NCBI RefSeq assembly: GCF_017348915.1
Contig: NZ_CP071383.1
Coordinates: 3,596,001 to 3,660,000 of the forward strand
DNA: 64,000 nucleotides
Source: Leclercia pneumoniae
GTDB lineage: Bacteria; Pseudomonadota; Gammaproteobacteria; Enterobacterales; Enterobacteriaceae
Direction of reading: 5' to 3'
The translations under genes and the position numbers were made by a program. This document shows positions 16,718-25,147 of the stretch, piece by piece. The first letter of the stretch is position 1; every line of letters starts with the position of its first letter. The notes below the pieces were generated by a model. The model made no database searches. It was not told where the DNA came from and worked only from the letters and a program-made list of their open reading frames with translations.

Positions 16718-17388
16718 TATGCCTCAAATCCCGCTTCGCGTAAGATCCCCTTCGCAACCTCTGACTGTAAAAACATGCCCAGCCGCTGCCCTGCAGGGGT
16801 TATCACCGCACAGCCATACTCCGCGCAGGGGTTGTAAGGCGCCGGGAGAGGAATCACGGTTAAGCCGGGGATCGTGCGCAGCCTGGAGGCATAGCTGGCA
16901 TAGCCGATAAACAGCTCAGCCTGGCCGCTGTGGATAATCCACTCCGCCGCCAGCTTGCCCGCAGGAATCGGCGCAGAGTGTCGCCCACCGACCAGCGCCC
17001 TCGCCCGGGCTCTTACCCCCTCGCCGCTATCGCCCATGCGATCAAATAACGTCTGCGCATAATCTCCGCAAGGGTCTTCCCCCGCCGTCGAGGTGGCGAG
17101 GCGTAAATCGGCGCGGGTCAGCAGCGATAGCCAGTTATCCCCCTGCTGCAGCACATCACTGCGCACGGTCAGGCAGAGTGAATTGCGGGCGAAGGGGATG
17201 ACGGCGAGCGGATTAAGCGCCCGGGGATGGGCAAGGTTTGCCGAGGCGAAAAGGTCGCACGCTTCACCCGCCGCAATACGCTCCTGCAGCAGCCCCGCCG
17301 GGCCAAAAGCGGTCTCTACGGGCTCCGGGAAGTGGCGCAGTAACGAGGGCCAGACCCCGCGCAAACTGCCTGCCGCCAGGACGCGCAT
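16717..17388 (-). CDS. ModA-like (molybdate-binding fold) protein lacking a signal peptide
   Basis: 223 residues. The first residues MRVLAAGSLRGVWPSLLRHF correspond to the first strand and helix of the mature ModA/type II binding-protein fold. GPAGLLQERIAAGEACDLFASAN follows like the GSSGxLxxQIxxGxPxDxFxSA block of ModA, and VIPFARNSLCL like the hinge strand. No signal peptide precedes the fold, and the start cannot be moved upstream because it overlaps the stop of the previous gene (TAATG). The protein should therefore be cytoplasmic unless exported unusually. The gene forms a two-gene unit with a MolA/FecB-type binding protein behind a ModE-type operator. No permease or ATPase accompanies it. 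Family call is good; ligand and role are inferred. Confidence 0.72.
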   Translation of the reverse strand: MRVLAAGSLRGVWPSLLRHFPEPVETAFGPAGLLQERIAAGEACDLFASANLAHPRALNPLAVIPFARNSLCLTVRSDVLQQGDNWLSLLTRADLRLATSTAGEDPCGDYAQTLFDRMGDSGEGVRARARALVGGRHSAPIPAGKLAAEWIIHSGQAELFIGYASYASRLRTIPGLTVIPLPAPYNPCAEYGCAVITPAGQRLGMFLQSEVAKGILREAGFEA

Positions 17389-18440
17389 TAATCGATGCCC
17401 TGGTAGTCAGTGCGGTAAAAACGGTGATACCAGGCGTTAGCCTCTTTACGCATATCCACGTCTTTGAACTTCCCGGGATAGAGTTTTTTCGCCATCCACA
17501 ACTCGCCCAGCCCCATCGCTTCCGGCATCGGGTAACCCCAGGCTTTCGCGTAATCGGGCATCAGGTAGACGCGCTGATTTTTCACCGCATCAATGGTTTG
17601 CCATTGCGCAGAGGTTTTAATCTCATTGACCACGGAGGGGTAGCGATCCTGCACGAAAATTACCTGCGGGTTCCAGGCGATAACCTGCTCCATCGCCACG
17701 GTTTTAAAGCCCTTGATGGTGGCGGCGGCCACATTCAGCGCCCCCGCATGCGCCATCATTAAACCGGTATATTTTCCGGAGCCGTAGGTGGTTAACGCCG
17801 GGTTCGCCATATAGGCACGCACGCGCTCTGCGGCCGGGATCGCCTGCAGGCGATCGCGCACCTTTTTGCGTCCCGCGTCCGTTGCCGCAATCAGCGCCTT
17901 CGCTTCTGCCGGCTTATTCACGATCTCGCCAATCAGGGTGATCCCTTCCCGCAGCCCCAAATCGTAGGCTTTCTCTTCATCGGCTTGGGTGGGGTTCAGT
18001 TTGTCTTGTTCTCCGGGGGCGTCGTGGCGTAGCGAAATCGCCACCACCGGGATCCCAAGGCTAGCGATCTTGTCGATCATCTCCCGCGGCGCATAGTTTG
18101 TGACAAACACCACCTGCGGTTTTAGCGCAACCAGCTTTTCCGGATCCACATGGGTGAGATCGCCGAGCATGGGTTTCTGGTTCAGCTCGGGCGCAAGGCG
18201 GGCATAGCCATCGCCGAGTTGTTGCTTCCAGTTCGCCATCACCCCAACGATTTTATCGCTGGCGTTCATTTGCACCAGCAAGTTCAGCGTCTGGTGCTGC
18301 AGTACCACCACGCGATTCACCTCATCCGGGATCGTCACCTGACGACCAATCTGGTCGGTAATCTGGCGCGACGCCTGAGAAGAGAGCGGAGAAATGGCCA
18401 GAAAAAGAAAAGGTAATACCTGCCAAAAACGCTGTTTCAT
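17388..18440 (-). CDS. MolA/FecB-type periplasmic metal(oxyanion) or siderophore-binding protein
   Basis: 350 residues with a signal peptide (MKQRFWQVLPFLFLAISPLS, cleavage after SSQA). The class III periplasmic-binding fold starts with RQITDQIGRQVTIPDEVNRVVVL and has the mid-protein DLTHVDPEKLVALKPQVVFV and late FKTVAMEQVIAWNPQVIFV blocks typical of FecB/BtuF relatives. The length is that of Haemophilus MolA, a molybdate/tungstate-binding member of the class. No permease gene adjoins it, so it must feed a transporter encoded elsewhere. A ModE-type palindrome overlaps its promoter, which argues for molybdate or a Mo complex rather than iron; there is no Fur-like box. GAGG lies 5 nt before the ATG. 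Confidence 0.75.
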   Translation of the reverse strand: MKQRFWQVLPFLFLAISPLSSQASRQITDQIGRQVTIPDEVNRVVVLQHQTLNLLVQMNASDKIVGVMANWKQQLGDGYARLAPELNQKPMLGDLTHVDPEKLVALKPQVVFVTNYAPREMIDKIASLGIPVVAISLRHDAPGEQDKLNPTQADEEKAYDLGLREGITLIGEIVNKPAEAKALIAATDAGRKKVRDRLQAIPAAERVRAYMANPALTTYGSGKYTGLMMAHAGALNVAAATIKGFKTVAMEQVIAWNPQVIFVQDRYPSVVNEIKTSAQWQTIDAVKNQRVYLMPDYAKAWGYPMPEAMGLGELWMAKKLYPGKFKDVDMRKEANAWYHRFYRTDYQGID

Positions 18441-18454
18441 CGTAGCCTCACATT

Positions 18455-18478
18455 CGTTATGTAATTTATTATATAACG
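18455..18478 (-). promoter_or_regulatory. ModE-type operator overlapping the promoter of the MolA-like/ModA-like pair
   Basis: CGTTATGTA-N6-TATATAACG is an almost perfect palindrome (one mismatch per 9-bp arm). It agrees with the ModE box known from the E. coli modA operator (CGTTATRTA-N6-TAYATAACG type). On the minus strand a -10 (TATAAT) lies inside the box, with GGGACA 18 nt upstream as a -35. ModE-molybdate bound here would cover the -10 and repress, leaving the genes on when molybdate is scarce. The box ends 14 nt before the start codon. Confidence 0.75.
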
Positions 18479-18609
18479 ATTGCGCGCCGCGTGTCCCGGC
18501 CCCTTTAGAGGTAGAGCGGGCAGGCGTGCCTTAACGCAAATCCCTCTCTTTTTTCAACGGCATGTTTACAACCATCCGGTAATCGCGCAAGAATCATTCT
18601 TATTTACCG

Positions 18610-19605
18610 ATGAGCCTTTTCATGTCAGAGCAGGCGTTAAGACAACAGATTCAGAATCTCAAAAAGCACAATGCCCGGCTCGTCAGGCTAGCACGTGACG
18701 CCCGCAGTAAGCTGAGCGCTGCGCTGGACGGGACGGGTCTCTGTCTCTGGCAGCTGGATATTCCCAGCGGCAAGCTGATTATCTATAACCGCCGATGGGG
18801 TTCGATGCTGGGCTATCAGCCGAAAGAGCTTAGCGCCCAGTTTGAGGTCTGGCGGGAGCACCTCCATCCCGATGACAAGCAAGACGTGCTGGACGCGTTT
18901 TACGATCATCTGAACGGTAAGACCCCCTTCTATGAAGCGCTGCACCGTATGCAGCACAGAAACGGTACCATCACCTGGGTGCTTGACCGGGGCCGCGTGA
19001 CCGAATGGGATGAAAACGGCGCGCCGCTGAAGGTGACCGGCACCCATATTGATATGACCAAAGAGAAGCAGTACGAAGAGCAGTTGGCGCAGCTGGCTAA
19101 CCACGACCCGCTCACCGGGCTGGCTAACCGTCATGCGCTGCTGCAACACTTTGAACAGCTTAAAGCCCACGGTCCGCTGTGCGTGGCCTTTATTGATCTT
19201 GATGATTTCAAAGACGTTAACGACGCCTTCGGACACCGCAGCGGTGACGAACTGCTGATCCAGCTTAGCCAGCGTTTACGGGAAAGCTGCCCACCAGACA
19301 GCATCGTCGGGCGTCTCGGTGGCGACGAATTTGTGCTTTTACTCCCCCTTGCACTCTCCAGCCTGCAGGTGACGCGCATTGCTCAGCAGTGTCTGCACGC
19401 CGCCCTCACCCCCTTTGAGCTGGACAATGGCCAGGCGCGGGTGGGCGCGTCGGTGGGCATTGATGAGGTGCAGGAGGAGGATGACTTTGTGAATGCCCTC
19501 AAGCGCGCCGATCGGTCGATGTATCAGATCAAACATACCGGTAAAAACGGCGTCGCCCTCGGGCAGACGCCCCTCTCTCTCCCCCGTCTGGAAACCGGAA
19601 CATGA
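18610..19605 (+). CDS. PAS-GGDEF diguanylate cyclase
   Basis: 331 residues and soluble. A short N-terminal coiled coil (residues 6-32, QALRQQIQNLKKHNARLVRL) leads into a PAS domain of about residues 38-155 (WGSMLGYQPKEL, HPDDK, GTHIDMTKEKQYEEQ). The GGDEF domain runs from about 162 to 320 with the intact active site GRLGGDEF (237-241) and DPLTGLANR. It should make c-di-GMP. The usual product-inhibition site R-x-x-D five residues before GGDEF is C-P-P-D here, so feedback inhibition is probably lost. An alternative ATG four codons in (18622) has a slightly better upstream GAG. Its stop overlaps the start of the FucR-like gene by 4 nt. Confidence 0.9.
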   Translation: MSLFMSEQALRQQIQNLKKHNARLVRLARDARSKLSAALDGTGLCLWQLDIPSGKLIIYNRRWGSMLGYQPKELSAQFEVWREHLHPDDKQDVLDAFYDHLNGKTPFYEALHRMQHRNGTITWVLDRGRVTEWDENGAPLKVTGTHIDMTKEKQYEEQLAQLANHDPLTGLANRHALLQHFEQLKAHGPLCVAFIDLDDFKDVNDAFGHRSGDELLIQLSQRLRESCPPDSIVGRLGGDEFVLLLPLALSSLQVTRIAQQCLHAALTPFELDNGQARVGASVGIDEVQEEDDFVNALKRADRSMYQIKHTGKNGVALGQTPLSLPRLETGT

Positions 19606-20318
19606 AAAACAGCCGTCAGCAGGCCATTATTCAGCGGCTGGCGACGTGCGACTGGCTGACGACGGACGCGCTGGCCGACGCGCTGGCGGTGAGTAAAGAG
19701 ACGATACGCCGGGATCTGAAAGCGCTGCAGGAGCAGGGGAAGATTGTGCGCCATCACGGGCGGGCGCGGGCGATCCACCCGGACAGGCAAGACGGCGGTG
19801 AGCCCTTTGGCGCGCGGCTGAAAAGCCATTACGCCGACAAAGCCGATATTGCTCGCCTCGCGCTGGACTGGGTGAGCGAAGGGATGACACTGGCGCTGGA
19901 TGCCAGTTCGACCTGCTTTCATCTGGCAAAACAGCTCCCCGATATCGCCCTGACGGTGTTTACCAATAGCCTGCCGATTTGCCAGGAGATGGCCAGACGC
20001 GAACGCGTTACGCTAATTTGCTCCGGCGGTACCCTTGAGCGTAAATACCGCTGCTATGTGAACCCCATGCTGGTCACCCAGTTGAAATCGCTGGAGATCG
20101 ATCTGTTTATCTTTTCCTGCGAGGGGGTAGATGAGCAGGGCATTATGTGGGATCCCTCGCCCGATAATGCCCGTTTTAAAACCCAGCTACTTAGCCGCGC
20201 CAGCCAGTCCTTGCTGTTGATCGACAAGAGTAAGTTCCGACGTTCCAGCGAAGTGAAAATTGGCCACCTGTCACAGGTCACCCAACTTATCTCCGACGCG
20301 GAGCTCGTCAGGCGATAG
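19602..20318 (+). CDS. DeoR-family transcriptional regulator, close to FucR
   Basis: 238 residues. The N-terminal DeoR helix-turn-helix (LTTDALADALAVSKETIRRD, about residues 19-38) is followed by the sugar-phosphate-binding isomerase-like domain with LALDASSTCFHLAKQLPD, ICSGGTLERKYRCYVNP and LIDKSKFRRSSEVKIGHL. The sequence resembles E. coli FucR (L-fucose regulon activator) throughout, including SLEIDLFIFSCEGVD. No fucose genes are nearby, so either it acts on distant genes or it is a paralogue with a new target. The ATGA overlap with the diguanylate cyclase gene implies co-translation. Confidence 0.85.
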   Translation: MKNSRQQAIIQRLATCDWLTTDALADALAVSKETIRRDLKALQEQGKIVRHHGRARAIHPDRQDGGEPFGARLKSHYADKADIARLALDWVSEGMTLALDASSTCFHLAKQLPDIALTVFTNSLPICQEMARRERVTLICSGGTLERKYRCYVNPMLVTQLKSLEIDLFIFSCEGVDEQGIMWDPSPDNARFKTQLLSRASQSLLLIDKSKFRRSSEVKIGHLSQVTQLISDAELVRR

Positions 20319-20368
20319 CGCCGCGTCAGGCCGAATGCTGGCCGCGCGAGGCGGCCATTTTCAGATCC

Positions 20369-22000
20369 TTAGAAATTGGTCCAGTCTTCTGCGGCTGACG
20401 CCGCGGCGGGTTTCAGGCGAACCGGGGCGCTTGGCGGCGCGGCGACAGGCTCCTGAGCTGAGAGACGGAACTTCTGCACCGACCGCTGTAGCTCTTCGGT
20501 CTGGCGCTCAAGCGCAGAGGCGGCGGCGGAAACTTGCTCCACCAGCGACGCATTCTGCTGAGTCACGCCATCCATCTGGGTGATGGCGACGCCCACCTGC
20601 GAAATGCCCTTGCTCTGCTCTTCCGAGGCGGCGGCAATCTGCTTCATGATGGTGGTCACTTCGGTTACCGCCCGCAGCACCGCTTCCATGGTGGTGCCCG
20701 TGTCGTTAACCAGCTGCGAACCCTGCTCCACCCGGGAGACAGAATCAGCGATCAGCCCTTCGATCTCTTTCGCCGCATTGGCGCTGCGGCTGGCCAGATT
20801 ACGGACTTCGCCCGCCACCACCGCAAAACCACGCCCCTGCTCGCCCGCACGCGCCGCTTCCACCGCAGCGTTCAGCGCCAGAATGTTGGTCTGGAAGGCG
20901 ATGCTGTTGATCACATTGGTGATCTCAGCGATTTTCTTCGAGCTGTCCGAGATGCCGGTCATGGTGCTGATCACATCTTCAACCAGCGCACCGCCCCGGC
21001 TGGCGGTAGTCGAGGCCACATCCGCAAGCTGGCTGGCCTGACGGGCATTATCTGCGTTCAATTTCACCGTGGCCGTCAGCTGCTCCATGCTGGCGGCGGT
21101 CTCTTCCAGCGCGGCCGCCTGCTCTTCGGTACGTGATGAGAGGTCGTTATTGCCGCTGGAGATCTCCGTCGCCCCGCGCCAGATGTTATCGCTGCCCGAG
21201 CGGATAGTGCTGACCGCTTCGCGCAGGCTATCCTGCATGGCGCTCAGCAGCGGCACCAGCTGACCAACACAGTTACGGCCAAAGGGGGTAATAGGCTGAC
21301 TGAGGTCGCCCTGCGCAATCTGGCGGAAATGTTCGCGAATACGATCCAGCGGTTTCACCAGCATGGCGACCAGATAGCGATCGGTAAACAGCAGGATCAA
21401 CAGGCCAATGATGGTCGCCACGATAATCACCGTGCGGGTGATGCTGGTGAAGTTGTCTACCATCACGCGGGTCGTATCCAGCAGGCGATCGGCGGCTTTA
21501 TTGAAGTTTTCAGCGCTGGCGCCAAACGCGCGACTGAGCGGCGGCGTGACGTTATTGGCCTGCTGACGGTAACCGTCCACGTTGCCCTGCTGTGCGAACT
21601 GCATCTGAGGGATGACGCCGTTTTCCAGTAACGCCTGCCAGCTGGCAATGACCTGGGCTGAGACCTGCGCATCCATCGGCCCCGGAGACATGGCTTTCAT
21701 CTCCGCCAGTTTTTTGCTCATGTTATCCAGCGCCTGCTGTACAGGCGCGAGATCTGGCGAGCCTCCTGCCGCTTTAACATCCATAGCGCGGGTCAGGCGG
21801 GTCACGAAACGAAAATACTGATCGTTGCCCTGGCTCAGGACCGTCATCTGTTTGACCAGTTGGCGGTCGATTTCATTACCGTCCGACATTTTAGAAAGGG
21901 ACCAGGTGCTATACAGCCCGACGCCTGCCCACATTAAACAAAAGATCCCAAGAATCGTCAGCAGAACGAAACGGATCGTGAAATTACGAAGCATTTGCAT
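20369..22000 (-). CDS. Methyl-accepting chemotaxis protein (Tar/Tsr architecture)
   Basis: 543 residues. Transmembrane span 1 (about 8-30) and span 2 (about 190-210) flank a four-helix periplasmic sensor. A HAMP domain follows (about 212-265), then the long signalling hairpin whose tip reads [20 protein letters not shown] and [19 protein letters not shown]. The C-terminus is DWTNF, close to the NWETF pentapeptide that tethers CheR/CheB, so it may still be a methylation-assisting receptor. The ligand is unknown. A FliA-type promoter lies upstream. Confidence 0.92.
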   Translation of the reverse strand: MQMLRNFTIRFVLLTILGIFCLMWAGVGLYSTWSLSKMSDGNEIDRQLVKQMTVLSQGNDQYFRFVTRLTRAMDVKAAGGSPDLAPVQQALDNMSKKLAEMKAMSPGPMDAQVSAQVIASWQALLENGVIPQMQFAQQGNVDGYRQQANNVTPPLSRAFGASAENFNKAADRLLDTTRVMVDNFTSITRTVIIVATIIGLLILLFTDRYLVAMLVKPLDRIREHFRQIAQGDLSQPITPFGRNCVGQLVPLLSAMQDSLREAVSTIRSGSDNIWRGATEISSGNNDLSSRTEEQAAALEETAASMEQLTATVKLNADNARQASQLADVASTTASRGGALVEDVISTMTGISDSSKKIAEITNVINSIAFQTNILALNAAVEAARAGEQGRGFAVVAGEVRNLASRSANAAKEIEGLIADSVSRVEQGSQLVNDTGTTMEAVLRAVTEVTTIMKQIAAASEEQSKGISQVGVAITQMDGVTQQNASLVEQVSAAASALERQTEELQRSVQKFRLSAQEPVAAPPSAPVRLKPAAASAAEDWTNF

Positions 22001-22052
22001 TTTTTTTCCTTACCGTGAGGAAGATATCGCCCGAAAGCGACTCCTGATCCCG

Positions 22053-22078
22053 TTATCGGCAGAAAAAAGGAAGTTATA
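22053..22078 (-). promoter_or_regulatory. Candidate FliA (sigma-28) promoter of the chemoreceptor gene
   Basis: On the minus strand TATAACTT is followed after 10 nt by GCCGATAA, an exact match to the FliA -10 (consensus TAAAGTTT-N11-GCCGATAA; the -35 fits 5 of 8). It lies about 52 nt before the chemoreceptor start, as expected for a flagellar-regulon receptor. Confidence 0.7.
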
Positions 22079-22502
22079 CCTTTTCGCGAGTAATTTTATA
22101 AAACTTTTCATTCACCTTTAATTAGCGGAGAAACGATAATCATGCTGGGGAAATATCCCTGGAAATAACGTGTTTTTACATGTCATAGAATTAACAAATG
22201 TAAGTCATCCTCGCCATTCATTACCCGCATAATCCGAAAGGATTAGGGTGTTGAGAAGCGTTGCCAATGAATCGCCCGCCTTCAGCCTAAAAGCCCCGCT
22301 TTTTGTACGTTAATAAATCCATCACATTCACCTTAAGAATATATTTATTTTGATTAATCAGGTTTAATTAAGTTAATTGCCATATTTTTAGCGCGGTCAA
22401 TTTTTAAATTTCATTACATCCTTTACCCGTCAGACGTTTCTGAATTACGCAATTTTAAATTAAAAAGAGTCCACTTTTTTCTGGACTCAAAGAGGATTTG
22501 AA
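22079..22502. other. AT-rich intergenic region upstream of the autotransporter, with two hairpins
   Basis: No gene is visible in this stretch on either strand. TAATCC-GAAA-GGATTA (22230-22245) is a GNRA-type hairpin. GAGTCCA-(8 nt, T-rich)-TGGACTC (22467-22488) is a 7-bp stem that ends 1-2 nt before the AGAGGA ribosome-binding site of the autotransporter. The latter could influence translation initiation. I recognise no riboswitch class here. Confidence 0.45.
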
Positions 22503-25103
22503 ATGCGTCATTCCGTAAAACGGACAGTATTGTCACAATGTGTATTACTGGCTTTAACATCTTTCGCCGCGCAGGCCTAGGCGGGCACCGCCATCCCTTG
22601 TCAAAATGGTGATACGACCCAAACCTGCGGCCTCTCCCATTACGATGACGGCAATTATTATCAGGATAAGGGCGCGACTAACGCCGTTATGGCCGATAAA
22701 ACCGCAACCGATATCTATATGGATGGTCACCGCTCGCCAACCGATAGCCAAACCTTAACCGTCTCTGGCACGGATATGACAGGCTATTATATTCAGGGCA
22801 GTACCGGCGGTACCGCCAATATTAATGTCACCAATAACGCTAAGGTGGATATGGTCGAAGTCGGATCGGCTAAGGATACTACCAATACTACGGTCAATAT
22901 CGATCATGCCACCCTGAACGGTGAAAACAGCGCGATCGAATACGGCGGGAAAAATAAAAGCTATATGATGGGCGCCGCCATCTATGTTGACCCTCTTGAT
23001 AAGGGGGCCCACAACGTGAATGTCAGCAATGGCAGTGTCCTGCACGGCAGTATTATCAGCGCGGGGGCGGGCACGCAAAATATTGCTATCAGTAATAGCA
23101 CCATGGACAACGCCGGCATTTATACCGGCAGTGCCACTTCGGATGTCACCGTCTCGCTGACCAACGCCACTCTCGACGCCAGCAACAGCCAGGTGGCGAA
23201 GAAGATGAAAACACTCGTGGACACACTGAGTAAGACCGAACCGTTCAGCGATATCAACCTGGATGCCTTTAGCGATGTGGCGATTGCGATGTATGGCACT
23301 ACCCACGAAAGTTTAACCCTGAATAACAGTACCGTGACCGGGGATGTGGGCATCATCAATGATAAAGGTCAGGTCGATCTCTCAGTCACGAATAACAGCG
23401 TGGTGAATGGCAATGTCACCCTCAACGGCAACGCCACCGACACCATACTGGTAGATAACAGCACCATTAATGGTGATGTGAATACCAGCCAGAATAGCGG
23501 CAATACCACGGTTACCCTGCAAAATAACGCCAACGTCAATGGCGATATCACCACCGGCACCGGCAACGATACCGTCGTGCTGGTCAATAACTCCCACGTC
23601 AGCGGCAACGTGTCAGGCGGCGACGGCACCGATACCCTATCCATGGATGCGGGCAGCTCTATATCCGGGCAGATTAATCAGTTCGAAACCATCAACACCA
23701 CCAGCGCGAACAGCATTACTATCGATACTATTAACGATGCCACGAGCTGGAATCTACAAAATGGCTCACGTCTTGTCTCCGCTACCACGGGCAGTAATGC
23801 CGTTGTGAATATGAGTACCGATAGCTTTGTCGATTTCGGCCAGATTACCGGCAGCGACAACGCGGTCGTGGTGAATAACATCACCCCCTCGGCGCTGAAT
23901 CAGCAAAACCTGGTGATCGGCACCTTTACGACAAACACAGAGGGTGCGCCACAAGATTACGCAGCCGCCCGTTTTACCAATGGTGAGCAGCAGGTTGAGA
24001 ACCGGAGTGGAGCCTATAACTACGATAACAGCCTGGACATTGTCGCCGCCAATGGGGATGTCACCCCGCAAACGCTGCTCGCCGCAGACAACAGCCAGAG
24101 CTGGAATATCGTCTTTAACAGTGAGCGAGGCTCTCTGGCGAGCGATGTTCAGGGGCTGATCGCCGGGCTGGATGCCGCCGAACAGGCGGGCCACCAGGTC
24201 ACCGACGACATCACCAGTCACCTGGATCGTCTGCATCTTGCTGCCCTGACCGGGACGCAGCAGGAGGGGGCGCAGGTATGGGGAGATTTCCTCTATCAGA
24301 ACGGCACCTTCAGCAACGATGTGGATTACACCAGCATCACCCAGGGCGCGCAGGGCGGCGTTGACTGGACGCACGCGCTCGCCAACGGTGACAGCGTGAC
24401 CGGCGGTGTCGCCCTGGCCTGGACCCGCAGTCGCGTGGATGATACCCAGAGCGGCCCGGATAGCTTCAAAGATACCGTCTACGGTAACTATTACAGCCTT
24501 TATGGCGGCTGGGAGCAGGCAATGAATGGCCGTGACTGGGGCCTGTTCGCGGACGGTAGCTTCAGCTATGGCGATATGCGCTACACCCTCTCCGCCAACA
24601 ACGTGACCGGCAACACCAGCGGCATGACCGAAGCTCTGCACGGTTCCACCGACGGCAACCTGTATATGGCGCAGGCGCGTGCTGGGGTGAACGTGCTCCT
24701 GCCAGGGGAGACGCTGCTACAGCCGTACGCCATTCTTGGCTGGGATCAGACCAAAGCCAACGGCTTCTCTGACAAGGAGGTGACCTTCGCCGACAGCCAG
24801 GTCTCCTCCTGGAACGGCGGCGCAGGGCTGCGTCTCTCCACCACCCTCACCGATCTCAATAAGAACGTGCAGATCACCCCCTGGGTGGATGCCCGCTTCC
24901 AGAAAGAGTTCAGCGATGATACGGATATCCAGGCGGCGGATTATCACAATACTCAGGGTCATAACAATACGATGGGCATGTTCGGTGCGGGGATCAACGC
25001 CACTGTTGCCCATAACTTCTCGGTCAATACGGGCATTTACTATGGCACCGGCGATGTGGATAACGACGCCAGCGTGCAGGCCGGTTTAAGCTATAGCTTC
25101 TGA
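22503..25103 (+). pseudogene. Autotransporter (type Va) with an in-frame TAG at the signal-peptide junction
   Basis: From the ATG at 22503 (AGAGGA 6 nt upstream) the frame encodes a signal peptide, MRHSVKRTVLSQCVLLALTS then FAAQA. Codon 26 is TAG (22578-22580), and the frame then stays open to 25103 (866 codons in all). The passenger (to about residue 560) is rich in N/T/S and has beta-helix-like repeats of the NNSxVNGDV / NNSHVSGNVSGGDGTD type. The C-terminal barrel (about 600-866) ends in GLSYSF with the terminal phenylalanine used by BamA. The first ATG after the stop (22689) would make a product without a signal peptide, which could not be exported. Unless suppressed, the gene is inactive. 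The rest shows no decay, so the mutation looks recent. Confidence 0.85.
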
Positions 25104-25112
25104 TAACGTTAT

Positions 25113-25138
25113 GCCCGGTGCCCTTGCGCGCACCGGGC
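25113..25138. terminator. Bidirectional terminator between the autotransporter and yghX
   Basis: GCCCGGTGC and GCACCGGGC form a 9-bp perfect stem around an 8-nt loop between the convergent stop codons at 25103 and 25148. Confidence 0.8.
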
Positions 25139-25147
25139 GCTTTGCGC

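Noticed and set aside
22689-25103. Autotransporter beginning at the ATG after the amber codon as a functional gene
   Set aside because: A product from 22689 would lack a signal peptide, so a C-terminal barrel could not reach the outer membrane. The ribosome site and signal peptide belong to the ATG at 22503.
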